This document shows, in pieces, positions 22,848-36,368 of a DNA stretch of 64,000 bases. The translations under genes were made by a program, and so were the position numbers. This DNA is from Echria macrotheca (taxonomy: Eukaryota; Ascomycota; Sordariomycetes; Sordariales; Schizotheciaceae): positions 558,001 to 622,000 of the forward strand of contig MU839832.1 of assembly GCA_030411725.1 (NCBI GenBank), given 5' to 3'. Below the pieces are notes generated by a model. That model had not been told where the DNA came from, did no database searches, and worked only from the letters and a program-made list of their open reading frames with translations. Position 1 is the first letter of the stretch; each line of letters begins with the position of its first letter.

Positions 22848-24801
22848 CTATAGGTCTTCCAACTTTATGAACGCCGGCGGACTCGCGGGCCTCGCCTTTT
22901 CGAGAATATCCCCTAGCCGTCTCGCCTGCAACATGCCCGTATCCGCAAAGACGGTCCTCAGCATCTCCCGGGCCCACACGTAATAAGAATGCGGAACGCC
23001 CGGCGCGGCGGCGGCCACCTTGAGCTGAAATAATAACGTCGGTATCTGCACCGCGCCTATCTCGGCGCCGCCGCTCGTCTTCTCCACCAGCTCCCGATGC
23101 CGCCGCTCGAGCCTGGGATGTCGATAATGCGTCGGGGTCGAGACGAGCGTGTCCCGCGCGACCCGTCTGATCACGTCCAGCGAGCGCCGCTGCTGGTCCG
23201 CAGACAGTAAAGACGGAGCGGTGGTTGGGAAGCGCTCTATGGCTTCCACTAATAGCTGGTTGACGAGGATGCGCGCGAACCGGTAATTAGTCCATACTCG
23301 CGCGGTCCACATGTCCGTGTAGACATGATAGCAGCCTTCGAAGACGGCATCAGGGGGGAAGAAGTTGCCGCCGACTCGTTCTTCGCGAAACAGCCAAGGG
23401 TCCTGCTGTCGCGTTTCCCATTCGTCCAGCTCTCGCTCGATTTCTAGAGCTTGCTTGAGGATATCCAAAGTTTCGGACCGCCCGTCCTTGAGGAGTCGGC
23501 TACGTATTAGAGCAGCCAGCTGTACAAATCGGGCGATGATGGCAATGAGCTGAACGGCCGGCACGTCTTCGGGTACTGCCGTACTGCTGCCAAGGTGTAT
23601 CCAGTCAAAGAAAGCCGGCGGCAAGATGCCTTGCGCCATACTGGGTACTGGTTCCGTTGGAATCATCACATTCGGCTCTGGGGAGAGCTGCTGTACTGAG
23701 CACATGACGGTCGCCACCATGGAGTAGCAAATTTGCACGAGTCCCCGCAAGCCGTCTGGCGAGGATTGGAAGAATGGAAGAACACTCCTCATGAGTGCAG
23801 CACCGCCCATGATATGGGTTTGTGCTCCCTTGGTGGGCTGGTCATCACCTCGGACGATCTGTTTTGATTAGCTCGCTTTGACCAGTCAGAGGAACATTGT
23901 TCTCACCTCGAACATGCCCAGCATGACCACGGCGCGAAGGGTGATGTCCACATCATGATGCTGAAAGTTTTGGAGTGCCATGGCCGTATCTCGTAACGCA
24001 ATGCCGTATTGTTGTCTGGCCATGAGCATCGTGTCTTTGTCACCCGCTATATTGGACAAGCCGGCAAGCCCGACGGCCGCCATAACTTGACGTGTTGTGG
24101 GAGCGAAAACCCATCTGTGCTGCTGGAGCTCATACCCGGATTTGGCCTCATCTGGGAGTCCTATCACATAGTGTTCGAGATAGAACTGGACGGCTCGGTC
24201 AACGCTGGTAGTGGTGATCTCCAGCGGTACACGGGGAGCAGCTAAACGGCTCTCCTCGGACGACACAGGCGAACTAGAGCCGGTACTCTCGGCGATGGAC
24301 GTCCGACTGCGTCCCGAAGTTCCGCTCGGAGAGATAGACGGTGGTGAGGACCCGGAAGCTTCGCTGCTATCAGAAGGGGGCCCTTGGACGCCCCACTGGG
24401 CATGTGCCTTTTGTATGACCTTTGTGCTCTCATCCCGGAACATCAACGAGAGCTGATCGCGATATCCAGGACATGGTTTGCCGACTCGGACACACTGAGT
24501 GCATTGTGGGCGGAGCTTGTCGCACTATGATGAAGAGTCAGTCTCGATGGGAGGGGGAAGTGACAGAAGCGAATATATATATATGGGTGTCCGCCGAGTG
24601 CATGGCGCCTTGTCATGCTGTGGGACGTCATCCCAATCACAACGTGGCAGCGGACCTAGCTCCGGGTCTCACATAACTACGGCCCACGCGCCTGTGTGCC
24701 GGATCAAAGGAAAGCTGCAGGGCAACGAGGTGGATGCGCACCTTGATTCTCCGGATTCGACAGTTTTGGCAGTTCTGAGACGCCTTGCCGCAATAAACCA
24801 T
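22848..24801 (-). CDS. Zn2Cys6 fungal-specific transcription factor
   Basis: Three exons (24801-24742, 24524-23907, 23858-22848), all phase 0, give 562 aa. The zinc cluster is split exactly by intron 1: exon 1 gives MVYCGKASQNCQNCRIRRIK and exon 2 starts CDKLRPQCTQCVRVGKPC. Together they form C11-x2-C14-x6-C21-x6-C28-x2-C31-x6-C38, a complete binuclear zinc DNA-binding domain, followed by PGYRDQLSLMFRDES. Residues ~60-110 are a Ser/Pro-rich linker. The rest is the helical regulatory half common in this class (for example RWVFAPTTRQVMAAVGLAGLS and MGGAALMRSV). The targets cannot be predicted and no obvious target cluster adjoins it. Introns are 217 and 48 bp; intron 1 carries an AT run (24575-24586). 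The 20-codon first exon is easily missed by gene finders. Confidence 0.92.
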
Positions 24802-27428
24802 GGTCGACTAGCGATCGATCGATCAGATTCGAGATAGCTGGTAATGGATGATGATAGGTCGCTGCTGCTGCTGCTACTGCATAGCAAGGCACGAATTCAG
24901 CCGCCCGCTGCCCCTCCCCCGGTGTCAACGTGGTGATGTTGCGGTAGAGTAGCGGGGAGCGGCGAGGTGGTTGTTCGAAAATGGGAACCAGATCGCGGGA
25001 GCGGGCCAGATAACTGCGAGTGACGGCCTGTCCATTCCTGGGGCTGCTCGAATGCGTGGTGGCGGCCGTCGTCACAATACAGGTGTGCTTAACAATGCAG
25101 GGCGTCGCTGATGTTGCATCGCAGAACCGGCATTTGCGGCGTCAAAGAACTGGCCTGTTAAACCCGGGAGGGACTGTGAGCAGATCTCTCTGTCGAATTC
25201 TAGTGAGAAGCTTGTCTCCCGCCCTCAGCTGGCAGACCCTGACAGAAGCGATCCAGGTGGGAATCGCCTGAGAGCGAGAATGCGAGCAGACGAAGGTGGG
25301 TTCTTATGTGGTGAAGTGGACACTGGGGGTCCGAGTCGATATCTCAAACGACAATCCGTCGACAGATTGGGCGACAGGCTCTGGACAAAGACACAAGTGA
25401 TCGCCGGCCGGGGATGACGGCTTCGGACCTGCGTGTTTTGAGCCTGCTCCTCCGTCAAACAGGCGCGGATTGGGAGCCGGCGGGACAAGGCTCGCTCTCA
25501 CTTCCTTTTTTACGCGTTTTCCTGATGGCGGTGCGAAGCTGCAGCAACACCAAGACCGGGGAGTGACGGAATCGCACGAGATCCCCGTGCCTTTTAGCGG
25601 CACCTTCGGCACCGACTGTGCGCGTCTCAATGGTGCAAACCAAAAGTGTTCCAACGGCTAGCGGTCCGTGCGGAGTCACCTGCAAGGAGGGCTCATTACC
25701 GTGAGATGAAGAACCGAAGGTACGCTTTTACGCTTGGCTCCCAGTTCTTCAACAGCGCATCAAAGGGCTGAATGTTGTTCATCCGTCGATGCATCCTGTC
25801 ATGTGCATATGATCGCCGCTTATAAGATCGACACCGCGGAAGCCCAGACCAACTGTACCGGTGGTCCCTTCAGGGTCTTCTTGATCTCCTTCCAGGTCGC
25901 CTTCTTCCCCGCACCACTCTGAGATCCAATGTGGAGAACGGGAGCGATGTCAGCCAACACCAGCATCGTCTCACAGGAAGCATCACCAATGAGATTTCGT
26001 TCTTCATTGTGCTTACGCTTGACGGGTCAGAGCTCAGTGTGCTAGTAAAGGGCCAGCTGGAGCCCAAGTTGAGAATAGCTCTCCTCGGTGGCCGTTGGAT
26101 GATTCCCGTGGACCCTGGTTGCCTACCCTTATCGCTCGCACGGCTGGTAGACTAGTGTAGGCTCGCAGGACACCAAGACACTGCACGAAGGGTCAAGGCT
26201 TCCGGGAATGCATGTGTTCCGGTTGGCCCATCTCGTTGCTTTGTGTGGTGATGGTAGTCGTCTGTCACGAGAATCTGTGGGGAGATTCGATTTTCCGCTA
26301 CTGTATTCTTTAGATGTAATGCGGGGTTGATTTTCCAACACCGGTCTCGTAGCGAGTCTTTATAGAGAGGGTTTCCGGGAGGACTTGGAATCTTTGTGTT
26401 TGAGTCGCTGAATAATGCAACATGGGACATGCCCTAGGCAACGTTTAGTCTGCGATTGCTAGGCTGTCTTTAAAAATCGGTATGCTTTGTCGCAACTGGG
26501 GACGCTGAACAGGCGTCAAGTCAAGATGCCGGCTTCGATTGGGGCAAGCCGAGGCTAAATGGTTGAGCCACTGACGTTGCCACTTTTGAGCAACACAAGT
26601 TGCCGGCGGCGGAATTTACCACATGCGGCGACCATCTTGGTTTCGAAGATCGGGGATCACTTGACGATACGTAGCCTGCTGCTGGTGTTTTGCTCCTAGA
26701 GTAGACTGACAGTAACGGCCGCGACCACGGATAATAGTGGAGACGGAGATGCCTAGCAAGATGACGCTTGTTCAAAGAGGGCGCGATGGTAGAAGCATGA
26801 TGAGACCTAGGCAAGCATGAGGTGCAGCTTTTACACGGCCGACTCGAGTCGTGCAGTCATTTTGGGGTTGAACGGTTGAAGCGGATTGGCTAGTTGCCTC
26901 GTTAGGTTCAGGCTCTCGGTAGCCTCCATCATGGCAAGTTCCGAAAGTGGGTCCCGTCGAACTTTCCTGTACCCAAACCAATTTTCTGCGAACTCGCCCA
27001 GCGATTTATTAACACGCACCGGCAACCTCACAATCCACGCGACATCGCTTGACCTTCCTCCTCCCAAGCATCTTTCCGAGTCTCATCAGAAAGAGCTCTC
27101 TTACTCTTCTAATTTTCTTTCCCTCCACACCATCTCGCACGCAGCCTCTCGCGTGCCCATCCTCGCGCCTGCCGTGGTTCGCCGCTGATCTTCCCCGGGC
27201 GCCGCAAAGCTTCGAGAAACAGGTACGTCTTCACATCCTTTCTCGTTGCATCATCGACGTGCCTGTAACTTGATACTGATTCTTCGCGCATCAGCTCTAT
27301 TATTCTACCGTTCCCTATTGACCTTTTCCCCGCCCTTTACTATCTGGGCATCGGGATCACTTTTCACTCTCGACGCCGCTTTCGGATCCCCTCCTCGTTC
27401 TGCAAGAAAGTACCGAACATCGAGGAAT
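24802..27428. other. Divergent intergenic region with a candidate 5'UTR intron
   Basis: About 2.6 kb separate the Zn2Cys6 gene (-) from the NTF2/RRM gene (+). I see no supported coding region. Near the right end, a 5'UTR intron of the NTF2/RRM gene is likely at 27223-27294 (donor GTACGT after ACAG, acceptor CATCAG), followed by a C/T-rich leader. Confidence 0.5.
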
Positions 27429-29198
27429 ATGGCCACCAACGGGGTCAATCACGACCAGTACACGGCCTCGGCCGATCAGTTTGCCACTCCTACCAAAGGA
27501 GCCGATACCGCGAACAACACCAGTTCCAAGGAGCACCTCGCTAATGATGAGGTTGGCTGGTACTTCGTCGAGCAGTACTACACCACCCTGAGCCAGTCTC
27601 CCGAGAAGCTCCACGTAAGTCAATTAGGAGATGAATACGATGGAATCCAACTGACAGATCCCAGCTATACTACAGCAAGAAATCCCAATTCACAATTGGC
27701 AAGGAGACGGAAGTGGTCCCTATCGTGGCCGGCCGTGTTGTACGTGCCTGACAACCCTGCGCCCTCTTTTGGTATCCGACATGCTAACTCGCCTCAAGGC
27801 CATCCAGGAAAAGATCAAGTCCCTCGACTTCGAGAACTGCAAAGTTTGCATCAACAACGTCGACTCTCAGGGTTCGGAGGATGGCATCGTCATCCAAGTC
27901 ATCGGCGAGTCTTCCAACAACGGACAGGAGCCCAGAAAGTTTGTTCAGACATTCGTTCTCGCCAAACAGCCCTCCGGCTACTTCGTGCTCAACGATATCC
28001 TGAGATATATCAACGAGGAGACGGAGGAGGCTTCTGAGCCTGCCGCCCCCGCTGTCATCAGCGAGGCCCCTGGCGCTGCTCCCGAGGCCGAGCAGCCGGC
28101 CGCCGAAACTGAGGCCCCTGCCCAGGAGGAGCCCGCAAAGGAGGTCGAGCCTGTCGAGTTGGATGCTGTCGTCGTCGACCAGAAGCTCGAAGAGGTCGTA
28201 TCTGAGGCTCCCGCATCTGTCACCGAAGCTCCCACGGCCGAGCCCACGGCCTCGGCTCCAGAGTCCGTCAAGGAGACTACAGAGTCCATTCCCGACCCCG
28301 ACAAGACCGTCGAGGAAATCGCGGAGGAGGAGGCCAAGAAGCCCGAGGAGCCCAAAGACCCTAACCCGACTCCCGCTGTCCCGGCTGTGCAGCAGCCGTC
28401 TGCCGCTGCTGCACCTGAACCCGAGAAGCCCAAGGGGCCTCCTAAGCCCATGACGTGGGCTAGCAGGGTTGCTGCTAGCGCTGCCGCTGCCGCTGCCGGC
28501 GCGCCCCGCCCCGTTATCCCACTCCCCAAGACTGCGACACCCCCCGCCGCTACCCAGTCTCGACCTCCTGTTCCGGCCGCCGCCCCCCAGCCGGCCCCGG
28601 CGAAGGCGACCGAGAGCGCCCCAGCTCCCGCACCAACTGCCACCAAGGATCAGGGCAGCGAGTGGCAAACGGCCGAAACCAAGCGTCAGAACAGACCTCA
28701 GTCGATGACCAGCGGTCTGACGGAGAAGGAGGGTGCCATGGCATATATCAAGTACGTCACGGAGAAGGTCCAGGATGAGGATTTGCGCAAAGCTCTGGAA
28801 AGCTTCGGCGAGCTGGCTTATTTCGACATCAACCGCCAGAAGGTATGTATCTCAACCGGGTTTGTCCCTTGGATGCAACGCGTGTGCTAATACGAAGGTA
28901 GAACTGTGCGTTCGTCGAGTTCAAGACCCAGGCGGGCTACAACGCCGCCGTCGCCGCTAACCCGCACACTGTGAACGGCGAGAACATCTTTGTGGAGCAG
29001 CGCCGCCCCAAGGCGAACGCGTACGGAGGCAGCAACTACGGTACCGGACGTGGCGGCGGTGCCGGACGTGGGCGGGGTGGCTATGAGGCCAATCGTGCCG
29101 GCAGCCAGGGAGCCGGTCGCGGTGGCTTCAATGGTCAGTCTCGCGGACGCGGAGGTGGTGCTCCCCGAGGCAGAGGAACCGCAGCTGGTGCTGCCTAG
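27429..29198 (+). CDS. NTF2-like and RRM domain protein (G3BP/Nxt3-like)
   Basis: Four exons (27429-27614, 27665-27739, 27799-28842, 28902-29198), all phase 0, give 533 aa. Residues ~42-165 are an NTF2-like fold (VGWYFVEQYYTTLSQSPEKLH, LYYSKKSQFTIGKE, AIQEKIKSLDFENCKVCINN, FVLAKQPSGYFVLNDILRYI). An acidic, Pro/Ala/Glu-rich region follows (~170-400), then an RRM (~415-490: YIKYVTEKVQDEDLRKALES, NCAFVEFKTQAGYNAAV, VNGENIFVEQRRP) and an RGG-type tail rich in GRG. This order matches animal G3BP and fission yeast Nxt3, which bind RNA and a ubiquitin protease and join stress granules. The last intron splits the RRM between its RNP motifs. No anomaly is seen. Confidence 0.93.
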
Positions 29199-32100
29199 GT
29201 GGCTAGTACAGCGTAGCGGCCAGGCGCGGCGCCGCTGCCGCAGTCTGATGGTGATCAGTCTTGACTGCATGTCGCGGGCGCGGTGCAGTTATTAGTATTA
29301 TAGGCATTGCTCGTCTTTGGTGCAGCGGAGTTTAAGGTTGGGAAAGGTACAGGGGGAAAGCATCCAGATAGCGACCGGGAGGGAGGGGCGATTTTGACAG
29401 GTTTGGGGGAAACAAAAGCTAGGCATGACTTCAAATTTTCTTCGCTGTAACGAAGAGGAAGAGGTTGGGTGAGGCTGGGTTGAGGAGGACCTGCATGTGT
29501 ACACAAGGCCGCATTGTACTCCCTTTTTGGTGGCAAAAGCTATATATTGTTTTCTTCTGGCGGTGGTTGGTCACTTGGAGATGAGATAATGGGGGGAAGG
29601 TGGTCGTGGAAAAGATGGGTTAGCGGTGGCTCCCCGTTTCTGCGCTTGGTCTGCCCAGAGTTGTCGTAATGACTACGATGGGTACGAGGAAGTCAGGCCA
29701 GAAGAAAGATTGTATTTTGGTAAAGGATAATGGGCAGGGCAGAATGGACAACAGGCCGATTGGTATTGGGAAGAACTTGATCGAGTCTTACCAGTCTGTA
29801 TGTACCTAATAGGGATTCTGTTTTGGACGTTGGACTGTTTTGGAACCAAGGGGGGAGGGTATAGTGGATGGGTGGGAAGGGAGGTAGATGGGGATGGGGA
29901 TGGGATCATAGATCGGGCTGGGAAGAGAAGAGATGAAAGAGGCTTGTTCCTTGGTAGACCTAAGCTTGCTAGTAAGCTGTTGTTCCCTGAATCCCCTGAT
30001 GTCCCTGCCGCCTGTGGGTGAGTGTGACGGCGTACATGTGGAGGAGGTGCGTGAGGTGCGTGAGGTATGATGGGTTGTGGGATGTGGTTTGGGGCTTTGG
30101 TTGGGAGAGGGTAGGTAGGTAGGTATGGATTGCGTCTAGCCGACCCTCCTCTCTCCTCTCTCATCCCTCCTCCCTCCTCTGTCGATAACGGCGGAGTATG
30201 AGAGAGTTAGTGTTTCTTCTTTGGATGGGGATGTGATGATGTGACGTGGTGCTCATGGTGGGTGATGCGGTCTCTTGATCTATCCTCTTGTGTGCCTGTC
30301 TGGAGAAGGGGGTCTTTTGGTTCACGTCCGAGGTGTGTCGAGGAAGAAAAGGGCTTTGGGTTGTCATTATTACCTTCCTTTCTCTCTCCCTCTCTCTCGG
30401 GGCTTTTATTTATTCATTCAACTTTTGATGGCCATCGGCACATCAGATGCGGACGGTATACACATGACGGAGAGATGATTACTGGGCTGGTACGGACTTG
30501 CCTCGCCTCGGAAGGATAAGGAACCTGCCTAGGTATCTAAATTGCCCATTGTACTGCACTGCACTGCACCCGCTCCAGATATGGTCCTTGGCCAGCGGCG
30601 ACGGATAGGCTCCGCAAGACATCCATCATCCGGGTTAGGTGGTCGTGGTCGTGGTCGTGTCCGCGACGTGGGACTTGAAGAAGAGGATATTTGATCACCA
30701 TACGACCACCACCAACCCCCTCCCCCCTTCCCTTTCCCCACGGTCTACTTGTAAGCGACCACCCGTCGTCACCACCAACCCCGAAATGCATCGGGAGATT
30801 AGACACATCGGGGAAGGGGGAAGGGGGAAGGGTGTGTGTGGTTCCTGACCTGTCCGTCCCCGGCGATGATGACGCCCATCGCCCATATGCCGGTACCGTT
30901 TTGTTCATGACTGCCGCCGCCGCTTGAGAGATCTGGGGGAGGAAGGGGGTTGGACTTGACGGGAGGTGATAAGTGGGTAGGGGTAGGTAAGGTAGGTATC
31001 ACGGGGAAACCTGGCAGGTACGTGGTGGTGGTGGTGGTTGATAGCAACGAGGACGAACGAGGAGACGGGAAGCAAGGGGAGCAAGCTAGCAGGCAAGCAA
31101 GCTAGCAAGCGAAAGGGACCGTAAGAGACCCGGTGATGGTTACAATCGCGGTGGAGGAACACGCGCCGTGGTGACATGGTCGTGGTTTGAGCAAGACCTA
31201 GCGTACCTGGTTATCTCTCTCTCTCTCTGATCTGATCTGATCTGAAGGGGAGATAGACAGTGTGTGTGTCTGTGTGTGCTACGTGATACAAGGTTCGGAT
31301 AGGTTGGGCATCTGATGATTAGATGTGATGTACACACTGGACTGCCGTCACCGGGGGAGGGAGAGCAGTGCCGACGGGAAGATTGGCTGGTTGGACAGTT
31401 CCCGTTTGATTTGCACGAGGTGTTGATCTCATCCCCCCCACGTTTTTTCGTACCTGCTGTTCCTGGAGAGGAGCAAGAGTGTCAGATGGTCGACCGAATT
31501 TTCTTTTTGTAGAGTATATATATCGGCGCGTTATAGGGGATGTTCATGTTTGGACCCGGGTTTCGGGACGGTGGAAATATAGGCAGACGTAGTAGCTCTA
31601 GAGTAGAAGGGAATGTAGGAAAGCTACGGAATAGTACAGGGCTGGATTTGTATATGGTAAAACGTATTTCCATATTGCACGCTCAGAATTGGCACACACC
31701 CTCATCTCACGGACGGGAGGTGCAGTTGCGCCCAGGACGAGATCCGATCTGGGAGCCGAGATCGCCGAGGCCGAAAGCCACGAGGTTTTGAAGTGGCAGC
31801 CGGATGGCACGATATGTGGACCTACTAGGCATTGTGCTGTGCCATCTGTACCATGCTGACCTCTCGTCTGTGTCCGTGGGTGTGCTTGCATGGGGCTAGT
31901 TCGACATTCTTGTTTCGAGCCTGTCCGGGCCGATCAGTTGGTTGTGATTCGGGGGATAGGGGAGCAGTAAGCAAAGTGTCCGAGTTCCAGCCTCCGCTCC
32001 CGCTTCAGCACCTGCTGTTTCGAGCGGCTGCCCAATTTCTCGACAACGTTAACAATTTGCTCTTTTCCTCTCTCTCCTTCCTCCCGGCTCTCACCATCCG

Positions 32101-34093
32101 GAAAGCTGCGAGCGAACCACAAGTGCCGTGCCGGGGATGGCGAACAACAACTCTTGGTCGTACGTTAATACGTTGGACACTTTGCTGCCGGAAATGATCC
32201 GCGAGGCAAAGCTTGCAAGTGTTCGTCGTGTTTTATTGCCCCAAAACATCGAGGTAACCGGCGGTGGCTCCCACCTTCCCGAATCGGCGTCGGCGAGGGA
32301 CGGTCTGGCCCACCCGGCCCCACCAACGGACAGCGACCATCGGACTGGAAGTTGCACGTTTTCAGCCTCGTTCGCGCGGCCAACGGCTTGGCACTAGTTA
32401 CTACCTAGAAGTAGGTGGCACTACTTGGTAGGTTCCCAAGAGAGACCGGAGGGCGCGGAGACAAAAGGCCCGCCTCATAACATCGGCCGACTGCCGGCAG
32501 TGGCGGCGTGGTCTGGCACCTGCCTCGCGGCCGGCTGCTTTGGCAAGACCAATCTAGCGGGAGGGGCACGATGGCACGCGCAACCCAGGCCGTACCTGGT
32601 TTTTTAATTGCCAGATTAATTTGGGTGGCCGCCTTCTCGAATGGGCGTACCTCGCGGCACAGGGGTTTCGGCGAGGGGGGGTCGCACACTCGGCGAAGGC
32701 GAGCAACTGAATGTCCCGTCTTACACTGACAAGTGAATCCAGATCCCCGCCTAACCCTTCCCCCCTCAAACCACCTACCCGGAACAGTCTAGCCCGCCAT
32801 GCAGCGGAATGGCGGACGGGACCACTGCCGCAGCTCGTGATTGGCGTGCGCCCCTCGGCCAGCCATTCTGAGCTCTCCGCCGCCCTCCGCAAAGGGCCGT
32901 TTCGTTCGTCGGCCACATGCGATGTTTCTCGTCGCCTACGATGAGGTGCGGCGGCCAATCTATGCCAGACGGTGAAACAGCGCGGCACTGGTCTTGGTAT
33001 GGCTGCTGGGCTGCTGGCTGTCAATCCGGTCGGGACGATCGCTGCGACGTCTTCTGGACTGCCGACAGGAAGTTTGAAGAAGAAGCAGACCCAAAGCGGA
33101 TAAACTGTGCGTCCTGCCGTCCTATCCGGATCCAGACGCCGTCACCACTGGATGCACGGCGACTCGTAGGCTCAATATAGGCGGCTCGCCCTCCCCCCCC
33201 TTCGCTCCGAGTCTGGCAGTCGCCGTGCGGTGCGGTGCGGTGCGGTCGCGTTTTGTTTGCAAGGGCGTCCAGCGTCCCGGGAACCTCCATCTGCACACAA
33301 GAGCCGGGGGTCGAGGCGCCCTTTTTCAGCCCCTCTCAGGTGCCAAAACCGGGGTCGCCAACAGCCCAGCCCAGGGCCTCATCTCGCCCCAGCTCTCATT
33401 TTCTCTCTTTTTCCTATTCATAGCCCGACGTTGCGCTCCCAAGGCCCGCTATCCTGCTTGGAGTTTGACATTCCGATTTTTACTGGACACCCCCCCGGTC
33501 CGCCGTGCCCTGAAGCCGGCCAACCCTTCCTTCCGTCTTGGGCCTCTCTCTCTTATGCTAAGCTTTCCCCTGCACTTGGCGATCACCGGGCTCTCCACAC
33601 CTCTTGACATCTCACGCCCTGAACGCCCGCCCGCTGCCTCGGTCCTTCCCACCACGCACTCCTGGACCACCGCCCGACCACTCGACCACATCTGCGACTC
33701 GGGAGGACCTCAGGAAGGAAAAAAAGGGGGGCTGCGATTTGTGTTTTCCCACGGTTCGGTCACGAAGGGACCCCTCGAGACGGGCGCTGCAACGACTGGG
33801 GTTGTGATCGTTGTGAGGGGGCAGCAGGCCGGGTGAACAATGCCAGACAGGCCGATCTAAAAGAGAAGGAGGGAGAAAACCACCGACCCGATAGTCGGCG
33901 ACGATACAATCCGCCTGGGCCCGCCCGCCCGCGATCCAGGCGGTTCCCCTAGCGAGTGAAACGCCGCGCATACATTTCATAGGAAGCGGCGCACACGCAC
34001 ACATACCGGAAAGCTTGACGACGACGACGACGACGGCGACGACAACGCGTGCCCGCATAGAGAGGGAGGAAATAAGGGGGGCGTCACCATCCC
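29199..34093. other. Long gene-poor interval (4.9 kb)
   Basis: This is the largest gap in the window. It contains many low-complexity tracts: GGTAGGTAGGTAGGTA near 30110-30125, GGT repeats (30635-30655, 31020-31040), CT and TCTGA repeats (31215-31245), GT-rich DNA (31258-31280) and GGTGC repeats (33223-33243). From about 33180 to 34090 the + strand is C/T-rich, then GAC-repeat rich (34017-34040), and is probably the leader and promoter of the PH-domain gene. Open frames (for example 32128-32397 and 33225-33836 on plus, 32554-33024 on minus) do not resemble known proteins. Confidence 0.45.
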
Positions 34094-35403
34094 ATGGATT
34101 CGAGTGATGCCTTCTCTCAGTACGATGCCGCCAGCGAGGCGCCGTCGACGACGACGGCGCGACCGCGCCGCATGTCGATGGAGGAGGACATGTTTTACAA
34201 GGATGTCATGACATCGAGGCCCGCAAAGCCGCCGAGCTACGAGACGGCGATAAAGAAATCGGCCATGGTGGCGCAGAGGAAAGCAGCGGCGGCGGCGGCG
34301 GCGGCATCGTCGACAGCACACGACAGGGAACCTTTGCCGGCGGTGGACGTATTACCAAAGTACTCGTGCGATGTGCACATTGAGGGCGTGTTTATGCGCA
34401 AGATGGAGATTGAGGATACAACGAAGCGGGCCGAATACCGCGCGTGGCAGATGGTTTATGTTGAGCTGCACGGCACGGCGCTGAATATTTATAATGTGAA
34501 GAAGGAGAGGGGGTGGTGGTCGACGAAGCACGATGGGCCGGATATCTCGCCGGATAGTCCGCCGTGGGTGAAGAAGGGGAGTCTGGAGAGGAGTTATAGT
34601 CTGTTGCATGCGGATGCCGGTATCGCCGCAGACTATCGGAAGTATGTTTTTTTTTCTTAGCTTCCCCCCTTTTTGGGTCTGTGACAGTAACAAAAGCTAA
34701 CCATCACAGACGACGATATGTCATCCGCATGCGACTAGAAACGGACCAGTTTTTATTGTCATGTGTGGAGCTCAAGACGTTCGTCAGCTGGCTCGACCGC
34801 ATCTTTGCCGCCATCGACGTCGCCGCACCCCTGGACGAGCGAGACTTTCCCCGCGACCAGAGCATTCCACGGATTCAGAGGATACGCTGGCTACGGGGAC
34901 AACGACCACGACCAGAGGATAACAGCAGCGGTTTTCCATTACTAAACGAACGACGACAGAGCGACGCGTCACAACGACCAGGGACGAGCATGACGGGCAA
35001 CGCACCAGAGGATGCAATACGAGAAGACGATGAAGGTGACGGGGATGGCGACCCCGATAATGACACGACCGAAAACGGCCACCCGATATTACCCACGCAA
35101 CACCCGATCGTAGGCCGCCTGTCGACAACATCGTACCCGAACGAGAACATCGACCCGGACACGGGCAAGTGGATCCCTAGGACCAAATGGACCGAGACGC
35201 ACGACCAGCTGTATGCGAAGCTGTGTTTTGCGGTCCTGCTGTTCAAGAGCCCGCGCAAGACGAATTACGTGATATCCGGCGGCAAGCGGTGGTACGTCGA
35301 CTGGGCGTCGGGGCAGATGATCAGGTTATTGCCGCCGGCGTACGGGGAGGAGAATATGTGGGGGCCTTGGCAGGTTATTGCGCCCGAGAATCGGCGGATC
35401 TAA
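34094..35403 (+). CDS. PH-domain protein, function unknown
   Basis: Two exons (34094-34641, 34710-35403), joined in phase 2 across a 68-bp intron, give 413 aa. Residues ~1-85 are Ser/Ala-rich with PPSYETAIKK. A pleckstrin-homology-like domain spans ~95-235: KYSCDVHIEGVFMRKMEIED, the strand AWQMVYVELHGTALNIYNVKKE, then after a Ser/Pro loop SYSLLHADAGIAADYRKRRYVIRMRL, FLLSCVELKTFVSWLDRIFAAIDVA (the closing helix with the conserved Trp). The intron cuts the domain between two strands. A variable acidic linker follows, then a conserved-looking C-terminal block (FKSPRKTNYVISGGKRWYVDWASG). PH domains bind phosphoinositides or proteins at membranes; the role here is not known. Confidence 0.85.
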
Positions 35404-36368
35404 GTCTAGATGGATGCATTGCGTTGGGAAAGGGGAAAATTTTATCGGAATGGAATGGGATGGGATGGGATTCTTATGATACCACACAAATTTGGGGGAG
35501 CGGGGGACATGTTGTCCCCCTTTGCTTTTTTTCTTTTGTTCCTTTAGGGTTTTGAATACCGGGCATGGCGGGTAGGCACAGGCATATGGCGAGCAACAGA
35601 TACCACCTCTTTTGCATTTTTTTGTTTTATTTGTGTTTGACTGGTTTAAGTCTAGCATGATGGGATGGAGGGAGGGAGCCTCCTGGTGGAGGATGGGAGG
35701 GATGGGAGGGATGGGATGGAGCATCTTTATACCATGGGATATATATACCATTTGGACGGATGGGATGAGTACCTAGGCTGCCGTTGAGGTGGTGTTAAGG
35801 TGTGAGCAGAGTGGTTCTTGGAACTGTATATTTCTGATGGGCCGGGGTGGCCTTATATATATTTTCTGGTATAAACATTTTGAAAGTTAATCTTGTTGAC
35901 ATTTTGGGTCTCTGAGTGACTGTGTCTGGGGGGAGTTGACGGGGTGCTGCTATTCTAGTTATGAGTCTTGAGCAGAGAGCTTATTAGGACTGGCTACCTA
36001 GTCTAGACTGAGTTGGTATCATGGCAATAGGGGTAGTAGTATCTTGTCATCAGAGAACTGGTCTTATCCATTGTATACATCACAGCAAACTGTCATGGGA
36101 TCGTTCCGGGGGGGTACTAATCCAGGTACAAGGTACCAACCCAATTCCAGCTTCAACATTTGCCATTTAAGACTGACCTGACCTGACCTGACTACGCCTC
36201 TGAAGCCTTTTCCACATCCGACGCCCGGCATCCTCAAATAAACTATACACGCCCACGCCAACAATATCAACCCCCCCCCCCCCCCTAGACCTAATAAACT
36301 CAAAACCCAACCCAGCCCCAACCACCAAAACACCCACATCAAACACAAAAGAGAAAACTAAAACTGAT
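35404..36368. other. Convergent 3' intergenic region with GGGATGG repeats
   Basis: This separates the PH-domain gene and Nnf1. It has GGAATGG/GGGATGG minisatellite-like DNA (35446-35470, 35660-35722), an AT-rich segment near 35840-35885, and a 15-base C run (36271-36285). No gene is seen. Confidence 0.5.

Noticed and set aside
27784..28668. 294-codon minus-strand frame
   Set aside because: Antisense to the acidic Pro/Ala region of the NTF2/RRM gene; no own start context or introns.
33225..33836. 203-codon plus-strand frame
   Set aside because: Lies in the C/T-rich leader of the PH-domain gene; product is low-complexity and begins in GGTGC repeats.
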